The notes: generated by a model not told the origin, from the sequence alone. A DNA stretch of 64,000 nucleotides from Pseudomonas sp. TH15 (GCF_016651105.1 NZ_JAEKEL010000001.1:1912001-1976000), one strand, 5' to 3'; shown: positions 27,515 through 42,338, numbered from the stretch's first letter. Program-made: numbers and translations.

Positions 27515-27673
27515 GGCGGAGTGAGTGGCTTGTTCGTTAGAGCAAGTTCGGATGCCAGGGCGCCATAGCCAAGGCGCCGCGACGACTCATAGCTTGCTAT
27601 GGGGAGGAGCGGCAACGCAGGGTATGGGGCTCGGACGCCGAGGTTGCCTAACGAACAAGCCATTCAGTCCGCC
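27515..27673. repeat. 159-bp element with 26-bp inverted ends
   Basis: The ends 27515-27540 (GGCGGAGTGAGTGGCTTGTT...) and 27648-27673 are inverted repeats matching at 24 of 26 bases. The interior is partly self-complementary (CGCCATAGCCAAGGCG; CATAGCTTGCTATG). Size and form suit the larger inverted-repeat families reported for P. fluorescens genomes; the exact family was not checked. Confidence 0.65.
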
Positions 27674-27850
27674 TCAGTGTTGGTGGTATGGCCGGGAATG
27701 CTCCTGCTTTTCGAGCCGCAAGTACTGCAATGAATCAAAGACCAGGATCGTTGAATTGACGTGAGTTGGGTCCGGGCCTGTATTGGGGCTCAACGAGTTT
27801 GGCGAAGCTCAGGAGGGGTTTGCCGAACGTCCTTAAGAGTGCAAAGACTT

Positions 27851-28975
27851 ATGGCAAAGCGTGACTATTACGAAGTATTGGGTGTTGAGCGCGGCTCAAG
27901 CGAAGCGGACCTGAAAAAGGCCTATCGTCGCCTGGCGATGAAGCATCACCCGGACCGTAATCCCGATGATAAAGCGTCGGAAGAGATGTTCAAAGAGGCC
28001 AACGAGGCCTACGAAGTGCTGTCCGATTCCAGCAAGCGCGCGGCGTACGACCAATACGGTCATGCCGGTGTCGACCCAAGCATGGGCGGCGGCGGTGCCG
28101 GTTTTGGCGGTCAGAATTTCTCCGACATCTTTGGCGATGTCTTCAGTGACTTCTTCGGTGGTGGTCGCGGCGGTTCCCGTGGCGGCGCTCAGCGCGGCAG
28201 CGACCTGCGTTACACCCTGGAGCTGAACCTGGAAGAAGCGGTGCGTGGCACGACCGTGAATATCCGCGTTCCGACACTGGTCAACTGCAAGCCGTGCGAC
28301 GGTTCGGGCGCCAAGCAAGGCTCGGCGCCGATCACTTGCCCGACGTGCGGCGGGATCGGTCAGGTCCGCATGCAGCAAGGTTTCTTCTCGGTGCAGCAGA
28401 CCTGTCCGCGCTGCCATGGCCAAGGCAAGATCATTTCCGATCCGTGCGACTCCTGCCACGGCGAAGGTCGTGTCGAAGAGTACAAAACCCTTTCCGTCAA
28501 AGTGCCGGCCGGTGTTGATACCGGCGACCGCATTCGCCTGTCCGGCGAAGGCGAGGCGGGCGCCCAGGGTGGTCCGACTGGCGACCTGTACGTGGTGATC
28601 AATGTGCGCGAGCACGCGATCTTCCAGCGCGACGGCAAGCACCTATTCTGTGAAGTGCCGATTAGCTTCGTCGATGCTGCACTGGGTGGCGAGCTGGAGA
28701 TTCCGACCCTTGATGGTCGGGTCAAACTGAAAATCCCGGAAGGGACTCAGACCGGCAAGCAGTTCCGTGTTCGCGGCAAAGGCGTTGCGCCAGTGCGTGG
28801 CGGCGGTGCTGGCGACCTGATGTGTCGTGTGGCGGTCGAAACCCCGGTCAACCTGGGTCGTCGTCAGCGCGAATTGCTGGAAGAATTCCGCAGTTCGTTG
28901 GCGGACGACAACAGTCATTCGCCAAAAACCACTGGTTGGTTCGAAGGCGTGAAGCGCTTCTTCGGCGATTTGTAA
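27851..28975 (+). CDS. dnaJ: Chaperone DnaJ (Hsp40)
   Basis: 374 residues from ATG 27851 ([20 protein letters not shown]). The J domain has HPD in [13 protein letters not shown] and a Gly/Phe region ([20 protein letters not shown]). Four zinc-binding CxxCxGxG repeats are visible ([32 protein letters not shown]), then the C-terminal substrate domains. It stimulates DnaK ATPase. An upstream in-frame extension to 27761 has no support. The dapB gene follows after 9 bp. Confidence 0.97.
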   Translation: MAKRDYYEVLGVERGSSEADLKKAYRRLAMKHHPDRNPDDKASEEMFKEANEAYEVLSDSSKRAAYDQYGHAGVDPSMGGGGAGFGGQNFSDIFGDVFSDFFGGGRGGSRGGAQRGSDLRYTLELNLEEAVRGTTVNIRVPTLVNCKPCDGSGAKQGSAPITCPTCGGIGQVRMQQGFFSVQQTCPRCHGQGKIISDPCDSCHGEGRVEEYKTLSVKVPAGVDTGDRIRLSGEGEAGAQGGPTGDLYVVINVREHAIFQRDGKHLFCEVPISFVDAALGGELEIPTLDGRVKLKIPEGTQTGKQFRVRGKGVAPVRGGGAGDLMCRVAVETPVNLGRRQRELLEEFRSSLADDNSHSPKTTGWFEGVKRFFGDL

Positions 28976-29791
<816 letters not shown>

Positions 29792-29801
29792 GATGCGCCC
29801 G

Positions 29802-29837
29802 AAACCGGGTTCAAACAGCGTGTTTGAACCCGGTTTT
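29802..29837 (+). terminator. Terminator after dapB
   Basis: Sixteen-bp perfect stem AAACCGGGTTCAAACA-GCG-TGTTTGAACCCGGTTT with a short T-run. Confidence 0.85.
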
Positions 29838-29901
29838 ACACTGCCAAGCGACGTCCTGTCGCATTCCCCGGCCTTTAAGGCTCATTGGCGGTAGACCAAA
29901 A

Positions 29902-30054
29902 ATGCCTTTTTCTGTAAGCTACAGCTTTAGTGTGTCCACTAAAAGCGCGCAGAATAATTCAGTGAAGAAGCGGGGTGACGTGTCCATACGTCACTCCGCT
30001 TTTTTACAACCTGCGATCGCCCTTTCAGGCTTTATTTACGGGAGGTCTTCTTGA
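29902..30054 (+). CDS. Candidate carA leader peptide (50 residues)
   Basis: ATG 29902 opens [20 protein letters not shown], continues through the attenuator-like hairpin and ends with TGA at 30054, overlapping the carA TTG start by 4 nt (TTGA). The first codons are rich in UUU/UCU, as expected if UTP supply influences the RNA polymerase. There is no strong ribosome site before it. It is either a translated leader controlling carAB or a chance frame in an untranslated leader. Confidence 0.35.
   Translation: MPFSVSYSFSVSTKSAQNNSVKKRGDVSIRHSAFLQPAIALSGFIYGRSS
29968..30005 (+). terminator. Attenuator-like terminator in carAB leader
   Basis: AAGCGGGGTGACGT-GTCCAT-ACGTCACTCCGCTT with a following T-run lies 46 bp upstream of carA, inside the leader. 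A terminator before the first gene of a pyrimidine/arginine operon suggests attenuation. A shorter stem CTGTA-AGC-TACAG at 29912-29924 lies upstream and could interact. Confidence 0.7.
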
Positions 30055-31187
30055 CTAAGCCAGCCATACTCGCCCTTGCTGATGGCAGCATTTTTCGCGG
30101 CGAAGCCATTGGAGCCGACGGTCAAACCGTTGGTGAGGTGGTGTTCAACACCGCCATGACCGGCTATCAGGAAATCCTTACCGATCCTTCCTACGCCCAA
30201 CAGATCGTTACCCTGACTTATCCGCACATCGGTAACACCGGTACGACACCGGAAGATGCCGAGTCCGATCGCGTCTGGTCCGCTGGACTGGTCATCCGTG
30301 ACCTGCCACTGGTTGCGAGCAACTGGCGTAACACGATGTCCTTGTCCGACTACCTGAAAGCCAACAACGTTGTGGCGATCGCTGGTATCGACACCCGCCG
30401 CCTGACACGCATCCTGCGTGAGAAAGGCGCGCAAAACGGCTGCATCATGGCCGGCGACAACATCTCCGAAGAAGCTGCCATCGCCGCTGCTCAGGGTTTC
30501 CCTGGCCTCAAAGGCATGGACCTGGCAAAAGTCGTCAGCACCAAAGAGAAGTACGAGTGGCGCTCGACTGTCTGGGACTTGAAAACCGACAGCCACGCGA
30601 CCATCGACGCCTCCGAGCTGCCGTACCACGTGGTTGCCTACGACTACGGCGTCAAGCTGAACATTCTGCGCATGTTGGTCGCGCGCGGTTGCCGCGTGAC
30701 CGTAGTGCCGGCGCAAACCCCAGCCGCTGATGTTCTGGCCATGAAGCCGGACGGCGTGTTCCTGTCCAACGGCCCTGGTGACCCGGAGCCTTGCGACTAC
30801 GCGATCCAGGCGATCAAGGATGTGCTCGAAACCGAGATTCCGGTGTTCGGCATCTGCCTCGGTCACCAACTGCTGGCCCTGGCCTCGGGCGCCAAGACCC
30901 TGAAAATGGGTCACGGCCACCACGGTGCCAACCACCCGGTCCAGGATCTGGACACCGGCGTTGTGATGATCACCAGCCAGAACCACGGTTTTGCGGTAGA
31001 CGAAGCCACCCTGCCAGCCAACGTCCGGGCGATCCACAAATCGCTGTTCGACGGCACCCTGCAAGGGATCGAGCGTACCGACAAGAGCGCCTTCAGCTTC
31101 CAGGGTCACCCTGAAGCCAGCCCTGGCCCGAACGACGTAGCGCCGCTGTTTGATCGCTTCATCAACGAAATGGCCAAGCGACGCTAA
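30051..31187 (+). CDS. carA: Carbamoyl-phosphate synthase small subunit
   Basis: 378 residues. The glutaminase subunit supplies ammonia to CarB for carbamoyl phosphate, used in arginine and pyrimidine synthesis. The N-terminal domain ([33 protein letters not shown]) is followed by the class I amidotransferase domain with nucleophile Cys in [16 protein letters not shown] and [13 protein letters not shown]. The start is TTG at 30051, placed 5-6 nt after GGGAGG; no in-frame ATG near it has a site. A leader with hairpins precedes it. Confidence 0.96.
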   Translation: MTKPAILALADGSIFRGEAIGADGQTVGEVVFNTAMTGYQEILTDPSYAQQIVTLTYPHIGNTGTTPEDAESDRVWSAGLVIRDLPLVASNWRNTMSLSDYLKANNVVAIAGIDTRRLTRILREKGAQNGCIMAGDNISEEAAIAAAQGFPGLKGMDLAKVVSTKEKYEWRSTVWDLKTDSHATIDASELPYHVVAYDYGVKLNILRMLVARGCRVTVVPAQTPAADVLAMKPDGVFLSNGPGDPEPCDYAIQAIKDVLETEIPVFGICLGHQLLALASGAKTLKMGHGHHGANHPVQDLDTGVVMITSQNHGFAVDEATLPANVRAIHKSLFDGTLQGIERTDKSAFSFQGHPEASPGPNDVAPLFDRFINEMAKRR

Positions 31188-31305
31188 TCGCTAGCCCTGA
31201 TGCAGCAAAGCTTGAGGGTGGTCCCGACACCGGCGGCCCCCTCAAGGCTTCACAGATTGAACAAGACGGCTTGCCGACTGACCTGCGGATTTGAGTGACA
31301 AACCC

Positions 31306-34523
<3,218 letters not shown>

Positions 34524-34527
<4 letters not shown>

Positions 34528-35000
34528 TCAAATACCCAATGACCGTCCAGGGTGCCAAAGCCCTGGAAGAGGAACACGCTCACCTGACCAAGGTCGTCCG
34601 TCCGAAGCTCAGCCAGGACATCGGTACGGCCCGCGAATTGGGTGATCTGAAGGAAAACGCCGAATACCACGCTGCTCGCGAGCAGCAGGGTATGGTCGAG
34701 GCGCGGATCCGTGACATCGAAGGCCGTATGCAGAATGCGGTGATCATTGATGTCACGACCATTCCTCATACCGGCAAAGTGATTTTCGGTACCACCGTTG
34801 AAATCGCCAACGTCGAAACTGACGAGACCGTCATTTACCACATCGTTGGTGAGGACGAGGCTGACTTCAAGCTGGGCAAGATTTCGGTGGGTTCGCCACT
34901 GGCTCGCGCCTTGATCGCCAAGCAAGAAGGCGATGTGGTCGCCGTGAAAACGCCAGGTGGCGTTATCGAGTACGAGATTGTCGAAGTCCGTCACATCTAA
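34524..35000 (+). CDS. greA: Transcription elongation factor GreA
   Basis: 158 residues. Stimulates transcript cleavage by backtracked RNA polymerase. The N-terminal coiled coil shows the DxxE-type tip in [20 protein letters not shown], followed by [20 protein letters not shown] and the C-terminal FKBP-like domain ([38 protein letters not shown]). The start overlaps carB by 4 nt (ATGA), linking it to the carAB operon as in other pseudomonads. Confidence 0.97.
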
Positions 35001-35005
35001 AAGAA

Positions 35006-35028
35006 GGCGCCCGCTACGTGCGGGCGCC
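35006..35028 (+). terminator. Hairpin after greA, touching the next start codon
   Basis: GGCGCCCGC-TACGT-GCGGGCGCC is a perfect 9-bp stem that ends one base before the ATG at 35029. There is no T-run. It may act as a terminator or sequester translation of the next gene. Confidence 0.55.
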
Positions 35029-35433
35029 ATGCTTTGGCAGCTGACCCAGATGTTGTGGGTTGGGGGCCTGTGGCTGTTGCATATCGGTTTGCTGCCGGCG
35101 TTGGGCAAAATTGGCCTGGCGCCGCTGCTGATCGATGAAATTGAAGGCATGCTTGATGCGCTGATGGTGGGATTCGCCACAGCGTGTGTGATTTTTCAGG
35201 CTTTGGTGCTGGTTCAGGCCGAGGGCCTTGTCAGTCTATGGCGGGATATTCGCGGGCAACTGCTGCTGATGGCGCTCTATGCGTGCGCGATGTATTTCGT
35301 CGTGCGCTTCGATTGGCCGGATGCAGTGCGCTGGGAAGAGTTCAGCTATCTGGTCCTGGGGTTTGCCGGGCTGGTGCTGGTGTTGCAGCCGGTGCCTGGA
35401 TGGAGTGGCAGGGTGCGCGAAGCACACCCTTGA
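35029..35433 (+). CDS. DUF4149-type membrane protein
   Basis: 134 residues with about four hydrophobic segments: MLWQLTQMLWVGGLWLLHIG, LMVGFATACVIFQALVLVQA, LLLMALYACAMYFVVRF and SYLVLGFAGLVLVLQPVPG. It resembles the small DUF4149 inner-membrane proteins found beside greA/yhbY in pseudomonads. ATG 35029 sits directly at the foot of a strong hairpin and has no ribosome site. An upstream in-frame start at 34957 lies within greA. Function unknown. Confidence 0.7.
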   Translation: MLWQLTQMLWVGGLWLLHIGLLPALGKIGLAPLLIDEIEGMLDALMVGFATACVIFQALVLVQAEGLVSLWRDIRGQLLLMALYACAMYFVVRFDWPDAVRWEEFSYLVLGFAGLVLVLQPVPGWSGRVREAHP

Positions 35434-35442
35434 CCCTTGCCA

Positions 35443-35751
35443 TCACTTGAAGCGATGGACGTTCGACAGCTGCTTGTTGACGCTGAAGTTCTTGCGGTAA
35501 ATCAGTGCCATCTTGCCGATAACCTGAACCAGGTCCGCTTTGCCGACCTTGCACAGTTCTGCAATGTTCGCCAGGCGCGACTCGCGATCGAGGATGTTGA
35601 GCTTGATTTTAATCAGCTCGTGATCCGCCAACGCGCGTTCAAGTTCGGCTAACACACCTTCAGTCAAACCGTTATCAGCCACAGTCAAAACTGGTTTCAG
35701 ATGGTGGCCAATGGATTTGTACTGTTTCTTCTGCTCTTGAGTGAGCGGCAT
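35443..35751 (-). CDS. yhbY: Ribosome assembly RNA-binding protein YhbY
   Basis: 102 residues forming a single CRM domain: LTQEQKKQYKSIGHHLKPVL, TVADNGLTEGVLAELERALA, DHELIKIKLNILDRESRLAN, then VIGKMALIYRKNF. The family binds pre-50S ribosomal subunits. It is divergent from rlmE, the usual arrangement. Length and sequence are standard. Confidence 0.93.
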   Translation of the reverse strand: MPLTQEQKKQYKSIGHHLKPVLTVADNGLTEGVLAELERALADHELIKIKLNILDRESRLANIAELCKVGKADLVQVIGKMALIYRKNFSVNKQLSNVHRFK

Positions 35752-35856
35752 AATCTGACCCCTGCGTCTGATCTTGTAAAAAGCGGCGGCCAGTTTACCC
35801 GAGCGAGTCCGGGACCGCCCAGTTAATCACGACCCGTTTTATTTTCGAGGTGGCCC

Positions 35857-36489
35857 GTGGCCCGTTCCAAGACAAGTCTTAAATGGCTGCAAGAGCATTT
35901 CAACGACCCATTCGTCAAAATGGCGCAAAAAGACGGGTACCGCTCCCGTGCCAGCTACAAGCTGCTGGAGATCCAGGACAGGGATCGTCTGATCCGCCCC
36001 GGCATGAGCGTGATCGACCTGGGCGCCGCCCCGGGTGGCTGGTCCCAAGTGACCAGTCGTCTGATTGGTGGGCAAGGCACGCTGATCGCTTCCGACATCC
36101 TGGAAATGGACAGCATCCCTGATGTGACCTTTATTCAGGGTGACTTCACCGAGGATGCAGTGCTCGCGCAGATTCTCGAAGCTGTCGGAAAAAACGAGGT
36201 GGACCTTGTGATTTCCGATATGGCCCCCAATATGAGTGGATTGGCGTCTGTAGATATGCCGCGATCAATGTTCCTGTGCGAGTTGGCACTGGATCTTGCG
36301 GTACGGGTATTGAAGCCAGGTGGTGATTTTTTGATCAAGGTCTTCCAGGGTGAAGGCTTCGACGAATACCACAAGAGCGTTCGCATGCAGTTCGAAAAGG
36401 TCACGACGCGCAAGCCTAAATCGTCGCGCGATCGCTCTCGTGAGCAGTACCTGCTGGGCCGCGGTTTCCGCGGGCGTAGCGAGGAATAA
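35857..36489 (+). CDS. rlmE: 23S rRNA 2'-O-ribose methyltransferase RlmE
   Basis: 210 residues, GTG start at 35857. Methylates U2552 of 23S rRNA in the 50S subunit. The SAM-binding motif [14 protein letters not shown] follows [20 protein letters not shown]; the catalytic K-D-K-E tetrad falls in [29 protein letters not shown] and [13 protein letters not shown]. It lies upstream of ftsH as in E. coli and pseudomonads. Confidence 0.96.
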   Translation: MARSKTSLKWLQEHFNDPFVKMAQKDGYRSRASYKLLEIQDRDRLIRPGMSVIDLGAAPGGWSQVTSRLIGGQGTLIASDILEMDSIPDVTFIQGDFTEDAVLAQILEAVGKNEVDLVISDMAPNMSGLASVDMPRSMFLCELALDLAVRVLKPGGDFLIKVFQGEGFDEYHKSVRMQFEKVTTRKPKSSRDRSREQYLLGRGFRGRSEE

Positions 36490-36680
36490 GAGGTTTTTCG
36501 ACCGGGGTGATAGGTTTTTCGCATTTCGCCTCGTGAGCATTAGCGAATATTGTGTAGAAAGTGTTTCACAAAGGGTTACAGACGGCGCCTGCCAGAGCCG
36601 TAGGTAATGTAGTAAGTTAGGCCGGTGAATATCATGCGAAGCGCGCGCCAGTAGCGGAGCTTGCTTCAGAGGGTAGTTAA

Positions 36681-38603
36681 TTGAACGATATGGCAAAGAA
36701 TCTGATCCTGTGGTTGATCATCGCGGCTGTCCTTGTGACGGTGATGAACAACTTCTCCAGCCCTAACGAGCCGCAGACCCTTAACTATTCCGACTTCATC
36801 CAGCAGGTCAAGGATGGCAAGGTCGAGCGCGTAGCCGTGGATGGCTATGTGATTACCGGCAAGCGCAACGATGGCGACAGCTTCAAGACCATTCGTCCGG
36901 CAATTCAGGACAATGGCCTGATCGGCGACCTGGTGGATAACCACGTCGTAGTCGAAGGCAAGCAGCCGGAACAGCAAAGCATCTGGACTCAACTCCTGGT
37001 CGCAAGCTTCCCGATCCTGGTGATCATCGCCGTGTTCATGTTCTTCATGCGGCAGATGCAGGGTGGCGCTGGAGGCAAGGGCGGGCCGATGAGCTTCGGC
37101 AAGAGCAAGGCGCGCCTGCTCTCCGAAGATCAGGTGAAAACCACCTTGGGTGACGTTGCAGGTTGCGACGAAGCCAAGGAAGAAGTCGGTGAGCTGGTCG
37201 AGTTCCTGCGTGATCCAGGCAAGTTCCAGCGTCTGGGCGGTCGCATTCCTCGCGGCGTGCTGATGGTCGGTCCTCCGGGTACCGGTAAAACCTTGCTTGC
37301 CAAGGCGATTGCCGGTGAAGCCAAGGTTCCGTTCTTCACGATCTCCGGTTCCGATTTCGTCGAAATGTTCGTCGGCGTTGGTGCCAGCCGTGTTCGTGAC
37401 ATGTTCGAACAAGCCAAAAAGCACGCGCCATGCATCATCTTCATCGATGAAATCGACGCTGTCGGTCGCCACCGTGGCGCCGGCATGGGCGGTGGTCACG
37501 ATGAGCGCGAGCAGACACTCAACCAGTTGCTGGTAGAGATGGACGGCTTTGAAATGAATGACGGCATCATCGTGATCGCTGCAACCAACCGTCCGGACGT
37601 TCTGGACCCTGCGTTGCTGCGTCCGGGCCGTTTCGACCGTCAGGTTGTGGTCGGCTTGCCGGATATCCGTGGTCGTGAGCAGATCCTCAAGGTTCACATG
37701 CGCAAAGTGCCGATGGGTGACGATGTCGCTCCGGCCGTAATTGCTCGTGGTACGCCTGGTTTCTCTGGTGCCGACCTGGCCAACCTGGTAAACGAAGCGT
37801 CGTTGTTCGCTGCCCGTACCGGCAAGCGCATCGTTGAGATGAAAGAGTTCGAACTGGCCAAAGACAAGATCATGATGGGCGCCGAGCGCAAATCGATGGT
37901 CATGTCCGAGAAAGAGAAGCAGAACACCGCTTACCACGAGGCTGGCCACGCTATCGTCGGTCGCGTCGTGCCTGAGCATGATCCGGTCTACAAGGTGTCG
38001 ATCATTCCGCGCGGTCGTGCGCTGGGTGTGACCATGTTCCTGCCGGAAGAAGATCGATACAGCCTGTCCAAGCGCGCCTTGATCAGCCAGATCTGCTCGT
38101 TGTACGGCGGCCGTATCGCTGAAGAGATGACCCTGGGCTTTGATGGCGTTACTACCGGTGCGTCGAACGACATCATGCGTGCAAGTCAGATTGCACGAAA
38201 CATGGTGACCAAGTGGGGGCTGTCGGAAAAACTCGGTCCGTTGATGTACGCCGAAGAAGAGGGTGAAGTGTTCCTCGGTCGTGGCGGCGGTGGTCAGAGT
38301 GCAAGCTTCTCCGGTGAGACTGCCAAGCTGATCGACTCCGAAGTGCGCAGCATCATTGATCAGTGCTACGGCACAGCCAAGCAGATCCTCACGGATAACC
38401 GTGACAAGCTCGACGCCATGGCGGACGCCCTGATGAAGTACGAGACGATCGACGCCGATCAGATCGACGACATCATGGCCGGTCGTACGCCTCGTGAACC
38501 ACGCGACTGGTCGGGCGGCGGTGCTGGTACCTCCGGAACACCTCCGGTGGCGCAGGATCCGCGTCCGGAAACACCGATCGGCGGTCCGGCTGCTGACGTT
38601 TAA
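36681..38603 (+). CDS. ftsH: ATP-dependent zinc metalloprotease FtsH
   Basis: 640 residues. A membrane-anchored AAA+ protease that degrades short-lived and misassembled proteins. Transmembrane segments lie near residues 5-23 and 105-122. The AAA module has Walker A GPPGTGKT, Walker [12 protein letters not shown], the second region of homology [20 protein letters not shown], and the zinc site HEAGH. I choose TTG 36681 because AGAGGG lies 7 nt upstream; ATG 36690 (MAKNLILWL) is the alternative. The upstream gap contains the repeat AGGTTTTTCG twice. Confidence 0.97.
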   Translation: MNDMAKNLILWLIIAAVLVTVMNNFSSPNEPQTLNYSDFIQQVKDGKVERVAVDGYVITGKRNDGDSFKTIRPAIQDNGLIGDLVDNHVVVEGKQPEQQSIWTQLLVASFPILVIIAVFMFFMRQMQGGAGGKGGPMSFGKSKARLLSEDQVKTTLGDVAGCDEAKEEVGELVEFLRDPGKFQRLGGRIPRGVLMVGPPGTGKTLLAKAIAGEAKVPFFTISGSDFVEMFVGVGASRVRDMFEQAKKHAPCIIFIDEIDAVGRHRGAGMGGGHDEREQTLNQLLVEMDGFEMNDGIIVIAATNRPDVLDPALLRPGRFDRQVVVGLPDIRGREQILKVHMRKVPMGDDVAPAVIARGTPGFSGADLANLVNEASLFAARTGKRIVEMKEFELAKDKIMMGAERKSMVMSEKEKQNTAYHEAGHAIVGRVVPEHDPVYKVSIIPRGRALGVTMFLPEEDRYSLSKRALISQICSLYGGRIAEEMTLGFDGVTTGASNDIMRASQIARNMVTKWGLSEKLGPLMYAEEEGEVFLGRGGGGQSASFSGETAKLIDSEVRSIIDQCYGTAKQILTDNRDKLDAMADALMKYETIDADQIDDIMAGRTPREPRDWSGGGAGTSGTPPVAQDPRPETPIGGPAADV

Positions 38604-38611
38604 GGTTTGAA

Positions 38612-39463
38612 ATGACTTCTGTTCAGTCCCTGACCCGGTTGCCTTGCGGCAACCGGGTTCTTGATTTGGCCCATACGCATGTCATGGGCATTCTCAATGT
38701 CACTCCCGATTCCTTTTCCGATGGCGGCCGATACAGCCAGCTCGATGCAGCGCTGCGCCACGCCGAAGCGATGGTGGCGGCTGGTGCAACGCTTATAGAT
38801 GTCGGTGGTGAGTCGACCCGGCCTGGCGCCAGGGCGGTTTCACCGCTCGAAGAGCTTGAGCGCGTTGCGCCGATTGTCGAGCGCATCAATCGCGAGCTGG
38901 ATGTGATCATCTCAGTTGATACTTCCACGCCAGCAGTCATGCGCGAAACTGCGCGACTGGGTGCTGGGTTGATCAATGATGTACGGTCATTGCGACGTGA
39001 CGGCGCCCTGGATGCTGCGGCGGCGACCGGTCTTCCGGTGTGTCTGATGCATATGCTCGGCGAGCCGGGCGATATGCAGGACGATCCGCAGTATCGCGAC
39101 GTGACGAAAGAGGTGGGTGAGTTTCTCGCCGAGCGCATGGCACAGTGTGCGTCAGTGGGGATTCCGGCTGAGCGGATCATTCTTGATCCGGGTTTCGGTT
39201 TCGCGAAAACCCTGCAGCACAATCTAAGCTTGTTCAAACATATGGAGGCCTTGCATGCCTTGGGGCGGCCCCTGTTGGTAGGGGTTTCGCGAAAGAGCAT
39301 GATAGGTCAGGCCTTGAATCGTCCGGTTGGCGAACGTCTGTATGGCGGTCTGGCGTTGGCAGCGCTGGCTTCGGTTAAGGGCGCGCGCATATTGCGCGTT
39401 CATGATGTGGCCGAAACAGTCGATCTCGTGCGGATGATTGCCGCAGTGGAATCAGCCGAATAA
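38612..39463 (+). CDS. folP: Dihydropteroate synthase
   Basis: 283 residues. Joins p-aminobenzoate to the pterin in folate synthesis; target of sulphonamides. Signatures are [58 protein letters not shown] and [16 protein letters not shown] barrel of normal length. It follows ftsH after 8 bp and precedes glmM, the usual ftsH-folP-glmM order. Confidence 0.97.
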   Translation: MTSVQSLTRLPCGNRVLDLAHTHVMGILNVTPDSFSDGGRYSQLDAALRHAEAMVAAGATLIDVGGESTRPGARAVSPLEELERVAPIVERINRELDVIISVDTSTPAVMRETARLGAGLINDVRSLRRDGALDAAAATGLPVCLMHMLGEPGDMQDDPQYRDVTKEVGEFLAERMAQCASVGIPAERIILDPGFGFAKTLQHNLSLFKHMEALHALGRPLLVGVSRKSMIGQALNRPVGERLYGGLALAALASVKGARILRVHDVAETVDLVRMIAAVESAE

Positions 39464-39479
39464 GAATGATGGAGCACTT

Positions 39480-40817
39480 ATGACTAAGAAATATTTTGGC
39501 ACCGACGGCATTCGTGGTCGGGTCGGCGAATATCCGATCACTCCAGACTTTATGCTCAAGCTCGGTTGGGCTGCCGGCATGGCGTTCCGCAAGATGGGTG
39601 CCTGCAAGGTGCTGGTAGGCAAGGACACTCGAATTTCCGGGTACATGTTCGAATCGGCACTTGAAGCCGGGCTGACTTCGGCCGGTGCCGACGTGATGCT
39701 CCTGGGGCCAATGCCGACACCGGCCATCGCGTACCTGACGCGTACTTTCCATGCCGAGGCCGGCATCGTGATCAGTGCTTCGCACAATCCACACGATGAC
39801 AACGGCATCAAGTTTTTCTCCGGGAAAGGCACCAAGCTTCCGGATGAAGTCGAGTTGATGATCGAAGAGTTGCTCGATACCCCGATGACCGTGGTTGAGT
39901 CGAGCAAGATCGGCAGGGTGTCGCGCATCAACGATGCCTCGGGTCGTTACATTGAATTCTGCAAGAGCAGCGTCCCGACCGGCACCAGCTTCGCGGGCCT
40001 GAAAATCGTAATCGACTGCGCCCATGGTGCGACTTACAAAGTCGCGCCTAGCGTATTCCGTGAGCTGGGTGCCGATGTTGTTGTGTTATCTGCTCAGCCA
40101 AACGGCCTGAACATCAACGAAAATTGCGGATCGACTCATATGGGTCCACTGCAAGCTGCCGTATTGGCCGAACATGCCGATCTGGGTATCGCCTTCGATG
40201 GTGATGGTGATCGGGTGCTGATGGTCGATCACACTGGCGCTGTCGTCGATGGTGATGAGCTGCTGTTCATCATCGCTCGCGATCTGCATGAGCGTGGCAA
40301 GTTGCAGGGCGGCGTGGTCGGTACGTTGATGAGTAACCTGGGCCTGGAACTGGCCCTGGCAGATCTGTCGATTCCATTTGTGCGCGCCAATGTCGGCGAC
40401 CGTTATGTGATCGCTGACCTGCTGGAGCGCAACTGGTTGGTCGGTGGCGAGAACTCCGGGCACATCGTCTGCTTCAATCACACCACCACCGGTGATGCGA
40501 TCATCGCGGCGTTGCAGGTGTTGATGGCGCTGAAGACTCGCTCCGAAGGACTGGCTCAGGCCCGTCAGGCGCTGCGCAAGTGTCCTCAGGTGCTGATTAA
40601 TGTCCGTTTCGGCGGCGGTGCGAGCCCTCTCGAACATCCGTCGGTTATGGAGGCCAGCGAGCGCGTCACGCAGGCCATGGCGGGTCGTGGGCGTGTGCTG
40701 TTGCGCAAGTCCGGTACCGAGCCACTGGTGCGGGTCATGGTTGAAGGCGAGGACGAAACACAGGTTCGTGGTTATGCCGAAGAGCTGGCAAAACTGGTTA
40801 CTGAAGTTTCTGCCTGA
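39480..40817 (+). CDS. glmM: Phosphoglucosamine mutase
   Basis: 445 residues from ATG 39480 ([20 protein letters not shown]). Converts glucosamine-6-P to glucosamine-1-P for cell-wall precursors. The active-site phosphoserine is in [17 protein letters not shown], the metal site in [14 protein letters not shown], the sugar site in [10 protein letters not shown] and the phosphate site in [15 protein letters not shown]. No defects seen. Confidence 0.97.
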   Translation: MTKKYFGTDGIRGRVGEYPITPDFMLKLGWAAGMAFRKMGACKVLVGKDTRISGYMFESALEAGLTSAGADVMLLGPMPTPAIAYLTRTFHAEAGIVISASHNPHDDNGIKFFSGKGTKLPDEVELMIEELLDTPMTVVESSKIGRVSRINDASGRYIEFCKSSVPTGTSFAGLKIVIDCAHGATYKVAPSVFRELGADVVVLSAQPNGLNINENCGSTHMGPLQAAVLAEHADLGIAFDGDGDRVLMVDHTGAVVDGDELLFIIARDLHERGKLQGGVVGTLMSNLGLELALADLSIPFVRANVGDRYVIADLLERNWLVGGENSGHIVCFNHTTTGDAIIAALQVLMALKTRSEGLAQARQALRKCPQVLINVRFGGGASPLEHPSVMEASERVTQAMAGRGRVLLRKSGTEPLVRVMVEGEDETQVRGYAEELAKLVTEVSA

Positions 40818-40883
40818 ATTCGGCTTGCCAGCCATGATTGTGTTGGGTAACATCTGCGCCCACTTTGACCGACGAGGTACAGC

Positions 40884-41639
40884 ATGCGTCGCCCTATGGT
40901 AGCTGGTAACTGGAAGATGCATGGTACCCGCGCCAGCGTCGCTGAGCTGATCAATGGCTTGCGTAATCTAGCCTTGCCGAGCGGTGTTGATGTAGCGGTA
41001 TTCCCGTCCTTTCTGCATGTCAATCAAGTGATTGATGGTCTGGAAGGAAAGTCGATCAAGGTCGGCGCGCAGAACGCTGCGGTGGAATCCAAACAAGGTG
41101 CGTTGACCGGTGAAGTTGCGCCGAGTCAGCTGGCCGAAGAGGGTTGCTCACTGGTACTCGTGGGTCACTCTGAACGTCGCCAGATCATCGGCGAGAATGA
41201 TGAAACACTCATTCGCAAGTTCGCAGCGGCACAGGCATGTGGCTTGATTCCGGTGTTGTGCATAGGGGAAACCCTTGAGCAGCGCGAAGCCGGGAAAACT
41301 CTTGAGGTTGTCGGGCGTCAGCTGGGCAGCATCATTGAGGAGCTGGGTGTTGGTGCTTTTGCAAAGGCAGTAATTGCTTACGAGCCGGTCTGGGCCATTG
41401 GCACCGGGCTGACTGCTTCGCCGCAACAGGCGCAGGATGTGCACGCAGCCATTCGCGCTCAGTTGGCAGCAGAGAATTCTGAGGTCGCACAAGGTGTGCG
41501 GCTTCTATACGGCGGCAGCGTGAAGGCGGCCAATGCGGTCGAACTGTTCGGCATGCCGGATATCGATGGGGGGCTCATTGGTGGAGCTTCCCTGAATGCA
41601 GATGAGTTCGGTGCGATTTGTCGCGCCGCGGGAAACTGA
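40884..41639 (+). CDS. tpiA: Triosephosphate isomerase
   Basis: 251 residues. Interconverts glyceraldehyde-3-P and dihydroxyacetone-P. Catalytic Lys in GNWKMHGT, His in [13 protein letters not shown] and Glu in [17 protein letters not shown]; the phosphate loop is [13 protein letters not shown] 40884 follows GAGGTAC. It lies between glmM and secG as in related species, and secG starts 4 bp after it. Confidence 0.97.
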   Translation: MRRPMVAGNWKMHGTRASVAELINGLRNLALPSGVDVAVFPSFLHVNQVIDGLEGKSIKVGAQNAAVESKQGALTGEVAPSQLAEEGCSLVLVGHSERRQIIGENDETLIRKFAAAQACGLIPVLCIGETLEQREAGKTLEVVGRQLGSIIEELGVGAFAKAVIAYEPVWAIGTGLTASPQQAQDVHAAIRAQLAAENSEVAQGVRLLYGGSVKAANAVELFGMPDIDGGLIGGASLNADEFGAICRAAGN

Positions 41640-41643
41640 AAAA

Positions 41644-42027
41644 ATGCTGGAAACAGTCGTAGTCGTTTTTCATCTGCTGGGCGCATTGGGCGTAGTTGCT
41701 CTGGTATTGCTGCAGCAGGGTAAAGGTGCGGATGCTGGCGCGTCTTTCGGAGCAGGTGCTTCAAATACTGTGTTCGGAAGCCAAGGTTCCTCTACCTTTC
41801 TTAGTAAGTTTACTGCTATACTTGCCGCAGGTTTCTTCATAACCAGCTTAGGGTTAGGTTACTTTGCTAAAGAGAAAGCTCATCAGCTGACTCAAGTAGG
41901 TTTGCCAAATCCAGCAGTGTTGGAAGTACCAAAGCAAAAACCGGCTTCTGATGATGTCCCGGTGCTTCAAGAGCAAAAGTCGGCTACTCCAGCGACTGAC
42001 GTGCCTCCAGCTCAAGAGCAGAAGTAA
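41644..42027 (+). CDS. secG: Preprotein translocase subunit SecG
   Basis: 127 residues with two membrane helices ([40 protein letters not shown]) separated by the conserved [20 protein letters not shown] loop. A Pro/Gln/Ala-rich cytoplasmic tail (about 85-127) is longer than in E. coli and contains the repeats [15 protein letters not shown] and PPAQEQK. Auxiliary subunit of the SecYEG channel. Two tRNA genes follow. Confidence 0.95.
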   Translation: MLETVVVVFHLLGALGVVALVLLQQGKGADAGASFGAGASNTVFGSQGSSTFLSKFTAILAAGFFITSLGLGYFAKEKAHQLTQVGLPNPAVLEVPKQKPASDDVPVLQEQKSATPATDVPPAQEQK

Positions 42028-42049
42028 GAAGGGTTTCAAACGTAGTATT

Positions 42050-42135
42050 GCCGAGGTGGTGGAATTGGTAGACACGCAACCTTGAGGTGGTTGTGCCCAT
42101 AGGGTGTAGGGGTTCGAGTCCCCTTCTCGGTACCA
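42050..42135 (+). tRNA. tRNA-Leu (GAG)
   Basis: An 86-nt class II tRNA: acceptor GCCGAGG, D arm with GAATTGGTAGACAC, anticodon loop TTGAGGT (anticodon GAG), long variable arm, T arm GGGGTTCGAGTCCCC and encoded CCA. It is followed by a terminator-like hairpin. Confidence 0.95.
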
Positions 42136-42146
42136 ATTATCAGGAG

Positions 42147-42169
42147 AGCCCGCTGTTGCGGGCTTTCTT
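42147..42169 (+). terminator. Terminator after tRNA-Leu
   Basis: AGCCCGC-TGTT-GCGGGCT followed by TTCTT. Confidence 0.75.
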
Positions 42170-42231
42170 GTAGGTGGAAGGTTACATTGACCCTGTCAGG
42201 GATCGGTCGTATACTTCCGCCCCAGCTTTGT

Positions 42232-42308
<77 letters not shown>

Positions 42309-42316
42309 GTTTAAGG

Positions 42317-42338
42317 AGCCCCTTTTAAGGGGCTTTTT
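42317..42338 (+). terminator. Terminator after tRNA-fMet
   Basis: AGCCCCTT-TT-AAGGGGCT followed by five T. Confidence 0.8.

Larger units (their letters stand above)
27398..27850. other. dnaK-dnaJ intergenic region with repeats
   Basis: 453 bp without a gene. It holds one REP hairpin (27450-27475) and a 159-bp inverted-repeat element (27515-27673). The sequence near 27684-27845 probably includes the dnaJ promoter. Confidence 0.6.
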
